Source: Pseudomonas solani (lineage in GTDB: Bacteria; Pseudomonadota; Gammaproteobacteria; Pseudomonadales; Pseudomonadaceae). Taken from it: a stretch of DNA of 64,000 bases. The notes below the pieces were generated by a model. The model had not been told where the DNA came from and searched no databases. It saw nothing but the letters and a program-made list of their open reading frames with translations. Made by a program: the position numbers and the translations under genes. Of the stretch, positions 18,256 through 26,962 are shown piece after piece (the first letter of the stretch is position 1; each line of letters starts with the position of its first letter). The stretch is from positions 94,501 through 158,500 of the forward strand of contig NZ_AP023081.1 in the NCBI RefSeq assembly GCF_026072635.1. The letters run 5' to 3'.

Positions 18256-18651
18256 TCAGGGAATGAACACAGGCTCCTCGGGCGCGGACTCTGAGTGATC
18301 GTCATCGCTATTCGACCAGCCCGCCCCGGCACCGAAGTCCAGCGCCTGAGTCTGCAGGTTGTAGCCGACATCCCCACCACTGAAGTAGCCCTCGCCCTGG
18401 TAGGCGACACCGATGTTCGGCCGGAAAGCGGACGACGCGAACAGATAGTCGAGGCCGACGGAGCCCACCATCTCGTTGTCCTGGTCATCGCTGAACGCCT
18501 TGACACCCGCCGCCACGCCACCGCCGAAGACATAGCTCACCCCGACACCGAAGCCGATGTCGCTCGCCTGCGCCGCGCCGCCCATCGATAGCAGCACAGC
18601 CCAAGCCGCCACCGACATCGCCCGACGACCGAAATCGATTCGCCTGCTCAT
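18256..18651 (-). CDS. Exported small protein, possible outer-membrane type
   Basis: 131 residues. The ATG at 18651 (MSRRIDFGRRAMSVAAW) is chosen over longer options because GAGGAGG lies upstream and it gives a good signal peptide ending SMGGAAQA, cleaved before SDIGFG. The mature part is rich in Gly, aromatic residues and alternating hydrophobic strands (GFGVGVSYVFGGG, GSVGLDYLFA, FRPNIGVAYQG), like a short outer-membrane beta structure, and ends in an acidic tail. No family recognised. Confidence 0.65.
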   Translation of the reverse strand: MSRRIDFGRRAMSVAAWAVLLSMGGAAQASDIGFGVGVSYVFGGGVAAGVKAFSDDQDNEMVGSVGLDYLFASSAFRPNIGVAYQGEGYFSGGDVGYNLQTQALDFGAGAGWSNSDDDHSESAPEEPVFIP

Positions 18652-18784
18652 GGCAAACGCCTCCTCGCTCGTAAATGCATTTTCAAGCGTAGAGAGCCTG
18701 AGGATATATCCAAGCGAAGCGGGACCACTTTTCCGATATATGGACATCTACCAAGGCGACCCAGCGAGCCCAAACGACAGAAAC

Positions 18785-18809
18785 AAAAAGCCCGGCGCAA
18801 GGCCGGGCT
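18785..18809 (-). terminator. Rho-independent terminator
   Basis: AGCCCGGC and GCCGGGCT form an 8-base stem followed on the minus strand by a T-run. It lies 19 bases past the stop of the gene ending at 18828. Confidence 0.88.
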
Positions 18810-18827
18810 CATCGATACGCGCAACAC

Positions 18828-19094
18828 TCACTTCATCGAATTGGCGAAGGCGTTCCATTCCTCGGTCGCCTTGAGCGCCGCCTCGCGGTGCTTGCGAACC
18901 GCCTCGTTCTGCTCGGTCACGAAAGCCGTGATGCACTTGTTGTAGCTGTCGACATCGCGGGTGAACTGGTCGCGATGCGCCTCATCCCTGAACTGCGCCG
19001 GCACATCCGGCCGCTTGCAATCATGGTGAGGGGTAGCCGATTCAGCGAAAACAGCAGGCGAGATTAGGAGAAGTACGGCGAGAGCTTTGCGCAT
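18828..19094 (-). CDS. Small secreted hypothetical protein
   Basis: 88 residues. The start MRKALAVLLLISPAVFA at 19094, with GAGGAA upstream, gives a clear signal peptide. The mature part is helical and charged with two cysteines (HHDCKRP and YNKCITAF) that could form a disulfide in the periplasm, and ends EEWNAFANSMK. The frame extends to 19139, but that extension is not needed. Followed directly by a terminator, so probably a single-gene unit. Function unknown. Confidence 0.72.
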   Translation of the reverse strand: MRKALAVLLLISPAVFAESATPHHDCKRPDVPAQFRDEAHRDQFTRDVDSYNKCITAFVTEQNEAVRKHREAALKATEEWNAFANSMK

Positions 19095-19248
19095 TCGTTT
19101 CCTCACGAGAAGCCGGCAGCTTCCCTCAGCGGCGACCATAAAAAGAAGCCGGAAAACTAAAACGCGCGGCCAGTCGAGTCAAGCAAGGTGCGCCACCAGA
19201 AGCCCAGGCCTCTCAATACCCCTACCTAGAGAAACGACCGGCACTGGC

Positions 19249-19587
19249 TCACTTGAGCGGACCCGCCGCCCGCCAGGTCCCGGGCGCCTGAAGCAGCGAG
19301 GCCTTGCTGGGTAGATCCCGACAGGCACGATAGGCAATCGCCTGGGACTTCTGGCCCTGCTCCACCAAAGCCCCCGCCTCGACACCCTCATAGCCCCACT
19401 CAGCCGCCAGGCAGTCGACCCACAAGGACTCAACCCCGCCCTTTCCATTGCCGAGCCTGATCACCGCCTTGGAGTCATCGACCCGCTCAACCGAGGCCAC
19501 CTCCAGCCCACCGCCGACCAGATCCTGCGCAGATGCGGTCATGGGCATCATCGCCAACACAAAAACACCACAAAGATAGATACGCAC
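19249..19587 (-). CDS. Small exported hypothetical protein
   Basis: 112 residues with a signal peptide MRIYLCGVFVLAMMPMTASA cleaved before QDLVGG. The mature protein has two cysteines (WVDCLAAEWGY and AYRACRDLP) and is likely periplasmic. It resembles short secreted proteins common in Pseudomonas genomes. No domain recognised. Confidence 0.68.
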   Translation of the reverse strand: MRIYLCGVFVLAMMPMTASAQDLVGGGLEVASVERVDDSKAVIRLGNGKGGVESLWVDCLAAEWGYEGVEAGALVEQGQKSQAIAYRACRDLPSKASLLQAPGTWRAAGPLK

Positions 19588-19640
19588 TTAATCCTCTCCC
19601 TGGATGCTAAAGCGAATGCAACAAGGCACAAACCGTGCGA

Positions 19641-20018
19641 TCAAGGGCAAGCGCCGGCCGGCGAGCGGACAATCCTGGCGCTCGATGACGAGGTGGTGGT
19701 TTCAGCCCCTGCATAGGCATCCCTGTTCAAAAGCTGCTGGCCGCCAGCCTCATCGATGACCGAGTAGTTGCCATCAGAAAGCGCGCGCCAGCAGCCCCTG
19801 ACTTCGGCGCCTTCGCTGCGGGAAACATAAGCGTGCCTCTCGGCAGCACGCGAAACAGGCAGCTCGCACGCTCTCTCGAGGAAAAGCACGCCAGACACAT
19901 CGCCCAGCGAGAACGCATCGCCAACACATTGATGCCCCTTATCAGCCCGCACCAGCACCTGCTCGGCACTGGCGGCACCGGCAACCAACGCGCACAGCAT
20001 TCCCATTGCGTATTTCAT
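19641..20018 (-). CDS. Small exported hypothetical protein
   Basis: 125 residues with signal peptide MKYAMGMLCALVAGAASA cleaved before EQVLVR. The mature part has four cysteines (HQCVGD, RACELP, GCWRAL, GACP), suggesting two disulfides. AGGATCACC precedes the ATG. The two exported-protein genes at 19249 and 19641 lie in tandem on the same strand and may be co-transcribed. Function unknown. Confidence 0.7.
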   Translation of the reverse strand: MKYAMGMLCALVAGAASAEQVLVRADKGHQCVGDAFSLGDVSGVLFLERACELPVSRAAERHAYVSRSEGAEVRGCWRALSDGNYSVIDEAGGQQLLNRDAYAGAETTTSSSSARIVRSPAGACP

Positions 20019-20230
20019 GGTGATCCTCCGTGAACAGAATCGAGCGGCCTGAAGCCCAGATTGTGAGCTGCGCTCCCTGGGAGAATCCAGAGCTTCCTAG
20101 AGAAGGAGATGGCCACCATCCATTAGAGGGGCGCACGGAGAAGGAGATCGGACACCAGCGGGCGCAGGCAGGCTTGAAAGCCTGAAGCATGAGGAGGGCC
20201 CGAAAGCCCATTGAAGGAAAATCGGAAAAC

Positions 20231-20260
20231 AAAAAAGGGCAACCCTTTCGGATCGCCCTT
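20231..20260 (-). terminator. Rho-independent terminator after tRNA-Val
   Basis: AAGGGC and GCCCTT stem, followed on the minus strand by TTTTTTG, about 30 bases beyond the tRNA. Confidence 0.75.
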
Positions 20261-20288
20261 CATGCGCTGCAGTGATGCAGCTTCGAAT

Positions 20289-20365
20289 TGGTAGGCACAA
20301 TTGGACTCGAACCAACGACCCCCACCATGTCAAGGTGGTGCTCTAACCAACTGAGCTATGTGCCT
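20289..20365 (-). tRNA. tRNA-Val (anticodon GAC)
   Basis: 77 bases, minus strand: acceptor AGGCACA pairing with TGTGCCT, D arm AGCTCAGTTGGTTAGAGC, anticodon arm CCACC-TTGACAT-GGTGG giving GAC, T arm with GGTTCGAGTCC, and encoded CCA. Confidence 0.97.
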
Positions 20366-20547
20366 TCGATGGGTGCGCATTCTACAGCCATGCTTTTCGA
20401 CGTCAACAACTTTTTCGCTAACTGCCTGAAAAAGTGAAGTTTTTGTTGTTCAACGCCGCGTTAAATATCTTGCACAGCCCCTAGCCGGCTATTTTCAACT
20501 CGGGTAGCATCACGCCATCCGTAAAAAATAAAAAACAGAGATTCAAG

Positions 20548-21831
20548 ATGACGCACACTCCCTACCCCCAATCCTATTACGCAGCATCGGCCAACCCGGT
20601 ACCGCAGCGGCCGGAGCTGGTCGGCGAGACCGAGACCGACATCTGCATCATCGGCGCCGGTTACACCGGGCTGTCCACCGCCCTCTTCCTCCTGGAAAAC
20701 GGCTTCAAGGTCACCATCGTCGAAGCGGCCAAGGTCGGTTTCGGCGCGTCCGGCCGTAACGGCGGGCAGATCGTCAACAGCTACAGCCGCGACATCGATG
20801 TGATCGAGCGCACCGTCGACCCGAAGCAGGCGCAACTGCTCGGCCAGATGGCGTTCGAGGGCGGCCGCATCATTCGCGAGCGCATCGCCAAGTACAACAT
20901 CCAGTGTGATCTGAAGGATGGCGGGGTGTTCGCCGCCATCACGCCCAAGCAGATGGGCCACCTGGAGTCGCAGAAGAAGCTCTGGGAACGCTACGGCCAC
21001 ACTCAGCTGGAGCTGCTGGATGCCAAGCGAATCCGCGAGGTCGTGTCGACCGAGAACTATATAGGCGGCATGCTCGACATGAGCGGCGGCCACATCCATC
21101 CGCTGAACCTGGCCCTGGGCGAGGCGGCGGCAGTGGAGTCCCTCGGCGGCATCATCCATGAGCAATCCCCGGCCATTCGCGTGGAACGCGGCGCCAACCC
21201 GGTCGTGCACACGCCCAAGGGCCGCGTGAAGGCCAAGTTCGTGGTCGTGGCCGGCAACGCCTACCTGGGCAACCTGCTGCCCGAGCTGGCGTCCAAGTCC
21301 ATGCCGTGCGGCACCCAGGTGATCACCACCGAGCCGCTGTCGGAAGAAATGGCCAAGAGCCTGCTGCCGCAGGACTACTGCGTCGAAGACTGCAACTACC
21401 TGCTGGACTACTACCGCCTCACCGGCGACAACCGCCTGATCTATGGCGGCGGCGTGGTCTATGGCGCCCGCGACCCGGCGAACATCGAGGCGATCATCCG
21501 CCCGAAGATGCTCAAGACCTTCCCGCAGCTGAAGAACGTGAAGATCGACTACGCCTGGACCGGCAACTTCCTGCTGACCCTCTCGCGCCTGCCCCAGGTC
21601 GGCCGTATCGGCGACAACATCTATTACTCCCAGGGCTGCAGCGGCCACGGCGTCACCTACACCCACCTGGCGGGCAAGGTACTGGCCGAAGCACTGCGCG
21701 GCCAGGCGGAGCGTTTCGACGCCTTTGCCAGCCTGCCGCACTACCCCTTCCCGGGTGGCCGCCTGTTCCAGGTACCGTTCAGTGCCATCGGCGCCTGGTA
21801 CTACAGCCTGCGCGACAAGCTGGGGATCTGA
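20548..21831 (+). CDS. puuB: Gamma-glutamylputrescine oxidase-type FAD oxidoreductase
   Basis: 427-residue flavoprotein of the DAO family. The N-terminal Rossmann motif DICIIGAGYTGLSTA has GAGYTG at residues 36-41, and FGASGRNGGQI follows, as in PuuB/PauB and OrdL-like oxidases. Such enzymes oxidise gamma-glutamyl-polyamines in the putrescine pathway, producing the aldehyde and H2O2. No other polyamine genes are adjacent, so the exact substrate is inferred from overall similarity. The upstream region is A/T-rich. The gene ends at a strong terminator. Confidence 0.85.
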   Translation: MTHTPYPQSYYAASANPVPQRPELVGETETDICIIGAGYTGLSTALFLLENGFKVTIVEAAKVGFGASGRNGGQIVNSYSRDIDVIERTVDPKQAQLLGQMAFEGGRIIRERIAKYNIQCDLKDGGVFAAITPKQMGHLESQKKLWERYGHTQLELLDAKRIREVVSTENYIGGMLDMSGGHIHPLNLALGEAAAVESLGGIIHEQSPAIRVERGANPVVHTPKGRVKAKFVVVAGNAYLGNLLPELASKSMPCGTQVITTEPLSEEMAKSLLPQDYCVEDCNYLLDYYRLTGDNRLIYGGGVVYGARDPANIEAIIRPKMLKTFPQLKNVKIDYAWTGNFLLTLSRLPQVGRIGDNIYYSQGCSGHGVTYTHLAGKVLAEALRGQAERFDAFASLPHYPFPGGRLFQVPFSAIGAWYYSLRDKLGI

Positions 21832-21844
21832 TCCCCGCGATATG

Positions 21845-21871
21845 AAAACGGCGCCCTCGGGCGCCGTTTTT
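21845..21871 (+). terminator. Rho-independent terminator of the puuB-like gene
   Basis: AAAACGGCGCCC-TC-GGGCGCCG plus a T-run; also usable on the minus strand by the convergent gene ending at 21900. Confidence 0.92.
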
Positions 21872-21899
21872 CATTGGGGCTGCGGCCCCGCCAGAACAA

Positions 21900-22574
21900 T
21901 CAGTGCAGCTGCTTCCTGGCGATATTCGCCGCATCGGCCTGCCCGGCACCGGCCAGCGCATCGACGGCCTGGGTCCAGCGCGACCTATCCGCTTCGGCGG
22001 GCAGCTGGTTCGGCGCCTGCAGCAAAGCGGCCCAGTGGCCAGCACCCTCCCAACCCGACTCGAACTCCGAGAAGCTCATCGGCAGGCGGCGTATGCCCCC
22101 GGCACGCAGGAGGAGTACCTGCTTGTTGCGGTCGTAGCCCACCACCAGCGCGTAGCGCCAGGACGGCAGCCAGCCGTAGCCCTGGCGCATGTGCACCAGC
22201 ACCGGGTTGCCCGCCGCCACCTGCACCAGCAGGTCTTCCAACTGGTCGCCCAGCGGGTACAGCAGCAACCCATGGCGGTTCACCACGCCCGCCAGGTTCT
22301 GTTGCAGTGCCTCTTCCCGTTCGGGCAGGCGCAGCTCCTTTTCCACCATGCCCGGCGTCACCGTCTCGCCCTGCAGGGTGAACAGTGCAGCCAGGCTGGC
22401 CGGCGCGCTCTGGTAAGCGTGCTGGGCGAAGAAGGGCACGTTGCTCAGCTCCACCGCTTCGGGCAGGGCACGCAGCCTGGGCGATGTCGAAGGCTGGCTG
22501 GAACAGGCCGCCAGCAGCAGGCAAAACACGAGCCCGGCGCAGCGGGTGAAGGATCGGTCAAGGCGAATAGGCAC
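21900..22574 (-). CDS. Lipoprotein with a degenerate C39-peptidase-like domain
   Basis: 224 residues. The signal sequence ends in a lipobox (LLAAC, with CSSQP after it), so it is lipid-anchored. The body follows the Peptidase_C39_2 pattern: a Q-rich catalytic block (VPFFAQHAYQSAPASLAAL), a middle helical part, and a second block RYALVVGYD. In active members these read Q-CGPA and H-Y-VVGYD. Here the catalytic Cys is Ser and the His is Arg. It is therefore probably a non-catalytic binding protein at the membrane. A C-terminal helical extension resembles a TPR-like half repeat. Confidence 0.7.
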   Translation of the reverse strand: MPIRLDRSFTRCAGLVFCLLLAACSSQPSTSPRLRALPEAVELSNVPFFAQHAYQSAPASLAALFTLQGETVTPGMVEKELRLPEREEALQQNLAGVVNRHGLLLYPLGDQLEDLLVQVAAGNPVLVHMRQGYGWLPSWRYALVVGYDRNKQVLLLRAGGIRRLPMSFSEFESGWEGAGHWAALLQAPNQLPAEADRSRWTQAVDALAGAGQADAANIARKQLH

Positions 22575-22854
22575 TGCATCTACCCCGGTGGTTCAGGTGC
22601 ATGGCGAACACCGGCGCGAGCGGCCGGCCCATGGCGCACCTGTATACCCGAGGCACGCCCGGCAACGCACGGAAATGACGGTTTTTCGAGACCATTATCA
22701 CCAATCCATTCATTGCCGCGACAAATAGTTATTTATTCACGACGGCCTGTGACTTCCCGGTCAGGTTTCGCCATCCATATCCACGACGGCACACAAACGG
22801 TCGAGCCGACCGGGTCCGTCACCTCAATGGGCACAATACGGAGAGACCCACCCC

Positions 22855-23124
22855 ATGAATGCAACACTGCGCTTCAACGAAGCCCTGATCATCGCCGGCC
22901 GCGCCTTCCAACCCTTCCAGTGCGTGGCCTGGGCCCCACAGGACGGCAACGGCGAGCTGAGCCTCAGCGTCATCGACCGCACCAGCACCCGCCTGCTGGG
23001 CCGCTCGAAAATCGCCAGCAGCACCTATTCCGACCCCGAACAACTGGCCAGCATCCTCAAGCAGTCCCGCGAGGAGCTGAGCCGCCAAGGCTACAGCCTC
23101 GCCCCCTGGGAGATGCCCGAGTAA
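22855..23124 (+). CDS. Conserved hypothetical protein
   Basis: 89 residues, MNATLRFNEALIIAGRAFQP, no signal peptide or membrane segment. A GGAGAG ribosome site precedes the ATG. It reads like a small mixed alpha/beta cytoplasmic protein and ends SLAPWEMPE. No family recognised. The 280 bases to its left hold the divergent promoters for it and the lipoprotein gene. Confidence 0.75.
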   Translation: MNATLRFNEALIIAGRAFQPFQCVAWAPQDGNGELSLSVIDRTSTRLLGRSKIASSTYSDPEQLASILKQSREELSRQGYSLAPWEMPE

Positions 23125-23314
23125 TACCTCCCAGCGCTGTGCCCACTGCGCGGCGGGCAGCTTCCCGGCTGCCCGCCCTGGCGTTATCGCAACGCCGCCT
23201 CGCTTTTCACTGAAGAAATTCCCCCGCCTTCGCTGTCCATAACCTTGCAGCCCGAGCACACGCGGCAACCCGCCCGCGCCAGCCTCGCTCGCCCGCGCAA
23301 GGAGCACACAGGCC

Positions 23315-24028
23315 ATGAGCCCATTCGACTGGCACCGCATCCTCATCGATGAGTTCCCCCTGAGCTTCCTCGCGGAAGTCGCGCTACGCGCCCTCTTCGC
23401 CTTCGTCGTGGTCTTCGCCTTCCTGAAGATTTCCGGGCGCCGCGGCGTACGGCAGATCTCCCTGTTCGAGGTGCTGGTCATCCTCACCCTCGGCTCTGCG
23501 GCCGGCGACGTCTCCTTCTATGAAGACGTGCCGCTGCTGCCGATCCTCGTGGTCTTCACCACCCTGCTGCTGCTCTACCGCGTCACCACCTACGCCATGG
23601 AGCGCAACCGCCGCTTCGGCGCCTGGCTGGAGGGCGAGCCGGTGGTGATCATCCGCGACGGCCTCTACGACATCGACGCCCTGGCCCGTAACAACATCTC
23701 CAGCGACGAGTTCTTCATGGAGCTGCGCCGCCAGAGCGTCGAGCACCTGGGCCAGGTAAGGCTGGCCATACTCGAAGTCAATGGCGACGTCAGCCTGTAT
23801 TTCTTCGATGACAGCGAAGTGCGCGCGGGCCTCTCCGTGCTACCCCGCCAATTGCGCCAGAGCGTGGAGCGCCCCAGCACTGACGGCCTCTACGCCTGCA
23901 ACCGGTGCGGTTTCACCCAGCACCTCGCCCAGGGGCAGGACGCCCATTGCCCCCGCTGCGACGGCCAGGCCTGGTCACGCGCCCTGGGCCGCAAGCACCA
24001 GGCCTCACCCGTGGAGGCACACGCATGA
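23315..24028 (+). CDS. DUF421 (YetF-like) membrane protein with C-terminal zinc ribbon
   Basis: 237 residues. Hydrophobic segments at about 18-40 and 60-85 flank the family signature SGRRGVRQISLFEVLVILTLG. The cytoplasmic part has EGEPVVIIRDG and the LARNNISSDEFFMELRR block typical of DUF421. Unusually, the end carries CNRCGF then CPRCDG (about 198-220), a rubredoxin-like zinc ribbon appended to the family core. Its stop overlaps the start of the topoisomerase gene as ATGA, so the two are translated together. Function unknown. Confidence 0.85.
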   Translation: MSPFDWHRILIDEFPLSFLAEVALRALFAFVVVFAFLKISGRRGVRQISLFEVLVILTLGSAAGDVSFYEDVPLLPILVVFTTLLLLYRVTTYAMERNRRFGAWLEGEPVVIIRDGLYDIDALARNNISSDEFFMELRRQSVEHLGQVRLAILEVNGDVSLYFFDDSEVRAGLSVLPRQLRQSVERPSTDGLYACNRCGFTQHLAQGQDAHCPRCDGQAWSRALGRKHQASPVEAHA

Positions 24029-25056
24029 CAGCCGCAACGCCGCCCGCCCTGCCGCCGCAACTGCGCTACGTCGAGGACAGCATGCCCGGCTTCGCCCGGC
24101 GCCTGAGCCGTGGAAAGTTCGTCTACATCGACCTGGCCGGCAAACCGATACGCGACGAGCTGGAGATCCAGCGCATCAACAAGCTCGCCATCCCGCCCGC
24201 CTACCAGCAGGTGTGGATCTGCGCCGACCCGCAGGGCCATATCCAGGCCACCGCCCGCGATGCCCGCCAGCGCAAGCAGTACCGCTACCACCCGCTGTGG
24301 ATCGAGATACGCGACGCCGCCAAGTACGAGCGCCTGCTGCGCTTCGGCCAGGCCCTGCCGGCCCTGCGCGGGCGCATCGACCTGCACCTGGGCGAAGCGG
24401 GGCTGGGCCGCGACAAGGTCATGGCCGCCGTGGTCGCCCTGCTCGACCGCACCCTGATCCGCATCGGCAACAGCCGCTACGCGCGGGACAACAAATCCTT
24501 CGGCCTCACCACCCTGCGCACCCGTCATGTCGCCCTGAAGGGCAACAACATCCGCTTCGAATTCAAGGGCAAGAGCGGCATCGAGCACAGCGTCCGGCTC
24601 AGCAGCCCGCGCCTGGCGCGCATTCTCCGCCGCTGCCTGGAGCTGCCCGGCCAGCACCTGTTCCAGTACCTGGACGAGGGCGCCGAGCGCCGCACCGTCA
24701 GCTCCCACGACATCAACGACTACCTGCGCAGCCACGCCGGCGAAGACTTCACCGCCAAGGACTACCGCACCTGGGCCGGCAGCACCCTGGCCCTGGAGCA
24801 CCTGCGCAAGCACCGCTGGCAGGACGAAGCCACGGCGAAGAAGCACCTGGTGGAGGTGATCCGCCAGGTGTCCAGCGAGCTGGGCAACACCCCGGCCATC
24901 TGCCGCAAGTGCTACGTCCATCCCGCCATCATCGAGGCCTTCCTCGCCGGCGAACTGCAGGGCCTGAAGAAGGCTCGCAAGCGCAAAGGCCTGAGTGCCG
25001 AGGAAGCCTCGCTGATGCATTTCCTCCAGGCGTTGCACGTCGCCCCGGCGGGCTAA
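24025..25056 (+). CDS. DNA topoisomerase IB
   Basis: 343 residues, a bacterial (poxvirus-like) type IB topoisomerase that relaxes supercoils through a 3'-phosphotyrosyl link. Signatures are the N-terminal RGKFVYIDLAGKPIRD and QRINKLAIPPAY, RTLIRIGNSRYARDNKSFGLTT with catalytic Arg, FKGKSGIEH with the Lys, and the final AICRKCYVHP with the nucleophile Tyr at about residue 297. Start chosen at 24025, where the ATG overlaps the DUF421 stop. Confidence 0.93.
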   Translation: MTAATPPALPPQLRYVEDSMPGFARRLSRGKFVYIDLAGKPIRDELEIQRINKLAIPPAYQQVWICADPQGHIQATARDARQRKQYRYHPLWIEIRDAAKYERLLRFGQALPALRGRIDLHLGEAGLGRDKVMAAVVALLDRTLIRIGNSRYARDNKSFGLTTLRTRHVALKGNNIRFEFKGKSGIEHSVRLSSPRLARILRRCLELPGQHLFQYLDEGAERRTVSSHDINDYLRSHAGEDFTAKDYRTWAGSTLALEHLRKHRWQDEATAKKHLVEVIRQVSSELGNTPAICRKCYVHPAIIEAFLAGELQGLKKARKRKGLSAEEASLMHFLQALHVAPAG

Positions 25057-25156
25057 GCGCCTAGCCAGGGGTTTGGCAATATCTGTGGGGTTATTGTCAT
25101 TGTCGCCAAACCCAGCAGGACGCAGACTGGCACCATCAACCTGATGGAGCCCCGCC

Positions 25157-26164
25157 ATGGCCCCCTTGCGCACCATCGCCTGCCTGGCATTCGACGACGT
25201 GATGAGCCTGGACGTGACCGGCCCGCTGCAGGTGTTCGCCTCGGCCAACGTCGAGCGCCAGCGCCAGGGCCTGCCCGACGCCTACGGCATCCGCCTGATC
25301 GGCACCGAAGCCGGCGCGGTAAAGACCTCCGCCGGCTTCGCCCTGGTCGCCGAGGCGGCCTATCACGAGGTCGACCCTGCCTCCCTCGACACCCTGCTGG
25401 TGGCGGGCGGCATGGGCGTCGAGCGCATGTGCCGCAACCCGCCGCTGCTGGCCTGGCTGCGTGACGCCGAGCCCCAGGTGCGCCGCCTCGGCTCCATCTG
25501 CTCCGGTGCCCTGATCCTCGCCGCTGCCGGCCTGCTCGCCGGGCGCAGCGCCACCACCCACTGGTCCGACGTACCGGCCCTGGGCGGCTATTGCGATATC
25601 GACGTGCAGGGCGACCGCCTGCACACCTACGACCCCGCCGGCCGCGATGGCGACCCCCATGTATTCACTTCCGCCGGGGTCACCGCCGGCATCGATCTGG
25701 CCCTGGCGCTGGTGGAAGCCGACCTCGGCCGCACCATGGCGCTGGCGGTGGCGCGCCGGCTGGTGCTGTTCCTGCGGCGGCCCGGTGGCCAGGCGCAGTT
25801 CAGCGCCCTGCTCAATTGCGAGCCCAGCCGCACGCCGCGCCTCGCCGCCCTGCTGGAGTGGATACCCGGCAACCTCGGCGGCGACCTCTCGCTGGAGGCC
25901 CTGGCCAACCAGGCCAGCATGGCGCCGCGCAGCCTGTCCCGGGTCTTCGTCCAGGAGCTGGGCATGGGCCCCGGCAAGTACATCGAACGGGTGCGCCTGG
26001 AGGCGGCCCGCGCGCTGCTGCAGGACGCCCAGGCCTCCATCGCCACCGTGGCCCGCCTCACCGGCTTCGGCCACCCGGAAAACCTGCGCCGCACCTTTCA
26101 CAAACACCTGTCCATCAGCCCGCAGGAATACGCGGAACGCTTCGGACGCCCCAACCAAGCCTGA
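25157..26164 (+). CDS. GlxA-family transcriptional regulator (DJ-1/PfpI plus AraC helix-turn-helix)
   Basis: 335 residues in two domains. The N-terminal DJ-1/PfpI-like sensor (about 5-190) has the nucleophile-elbow segment GSICSGALILAAAGLLAG. The C-terminal AraC DNA-binding domain (about 220-330) ends in ATVARLTGFGHPENLRRTFHKH. Such regulators usually act on amine or amino-acid catabolism genes. It is followed at 10 bases by DUF1272, HPP and MFS genes on the same strand, which may be its targets. Confidence 0.88.
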   Translation: MAPLRTIACLAFDDVMSLDVTGPLQVFASANVERQRQGLPDAYGIRLIGTEAGAVKTSAGFALVAEAAYHEVDPASLDTLLVAGGMGVERMCRNPPLLAWLRDAEPQVRRLGSICSGALILAAAGLLAGRSATTHWSDVPALGGYCDIDVQGDRLHTYDPAGRDGDPHVFTSAGVTAGIDLALALVEADLGRTMALAVARRLVLFLRRPGGQAQFSALLNCEPSRTPRLAALLEWIPGNLGGDLSLEALANQASMAPRSLSRVFVQELGMGPGKYIERVRLEAARALLQDAQASIATVARLTGFGHPENLRRTFHKHLSISPQEYAERFGRPNQA

Positions 26165-26174
26165 GGAAACCGCC

Positions 26175-26423
26175 ATGCTCGAACTGCGCCCCAACTGCGA
26201 ATGCTGCGACAAGGACCTGCCACCCGACTCCGCCGAGGCGATGATCTGCTCCTTCGAGTGCACCTTCTGCCGCGACTGCGTCGAAACCCACCTTGCCGGC
26301 CACTGCCCCAACTGCGCCGGCAAGCTGGTCGGGCGCCCCATCCGTCCCGCCGCCAAGCTCGCCGCCAACCCGCCGTCGAGCCAACGCATCCACAACCCTG
26401 CTGGCTGCGCCAAGCGCGCCTGA
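26175..26423 (+). CDS. DUF1272 zinc-finger-like protein
   Basis: 82 residues. The cysteine pattern CECCDKDLP, CSFECTFCRDC, CPNCAGKL gives a RING-like or double zinc-knuckle fold, the DUF1272 signature. Small cytoplasmic protein of unknown role, often beside efflux or membrane genes. ATG at 26175 with GAGG upstream; 14 bases before the HPP gene. Confidence 0.88.
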   Translation: MLELRPNCECCDKDLPPDSAEAMICSFECTFCRDCVETHLAGHCPNCAGKLVGRPIRPAAKLAANPPSSQRIHNPAGCAKRA

Positions 26424-26437
26424 ACCGGAAGACGACC

Positions 26438-26947
26438 ATGCTCGAACTGGTGAAGAAATTCCGTGGCGACGCCGTCGCCCTGCCCCCACGCCCCGCCACG
26501 CGCCAGGTGTTCATCGCCTGGCTCGGCGGCGTCCTGGCCATTGCCAGCATCGCCGGCCTGGGCGACGCGCTGACCCTGAGCCTGCTGCTGGGCTCCTTCG
26601 GCGCCTCCTGCGTGCTGGTGTTCGGCTTCCCCGACGTGCCCTTCTCGCAGCCGCGCAACGTGGTCTTCGGCCACCTGCTGAGCACCTTCACCGGCCTGGC
26701 CTTCCTGCATTTCTGCGGCCCGCACTGGTGGGCCGTGGCCCTGGCGGTGGGCAGCGCCATCGCCCTGATGATGCTGACCCGCACCGTGCACCCGCCGGCC
26801 GGCTCCAACCCGGTGATCGTCTTCCTCCTGCAGCCGGGCTGGGACTTCCTGCTCTACCCCACCCTCAGCGGCGCCCTGCTGCTGGTGCTGGTGGCGCTGA
26901 TCTACAACAACGCGAGCCGCGAGGCCCGCTACCCCAAGTACTGGTAA
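26438..26947 (+). CDS. HPP-family membrane protein
   Basis: 169 residues with about four membrane segments and the family motif RTVHPPAGSNPVIVF. Some HPP proteins in plants and cyanobacteria transport nitrite into organelles or cells; the bacterial stand-alone version is not characterised that I know of. It lies between DUF1272 and the MFS gene, all closely spaced, so a small operon is likely. Confidence 0.88.
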   Translation: MLELVKKFRGDAVALPPRPATRQVFIAWLGGVLAIASIAGLGDALTLSLLLGSFGASCVLVFGFPDVPFSQPRNVVFGHLLSTFTGLAFLHFCGPHWWAVALAVGSAIALMMLTRTVHPPAGSNPVIVFLLQPGWDFLLYPTLSGALLLVLVALIYNNASREARYPKYW

Positions 26948-26962
26948 GCCACCGAGGTTCCC

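Noticed and set aside
24110..26423. Long alternate-frame proteins in the topoisomerase-GlxA region
   Set aside because: They are rich in Arg, Ala, Pro and Ser, typical of shifted frames in GC-rich genes, and conflict with well-supported genes.
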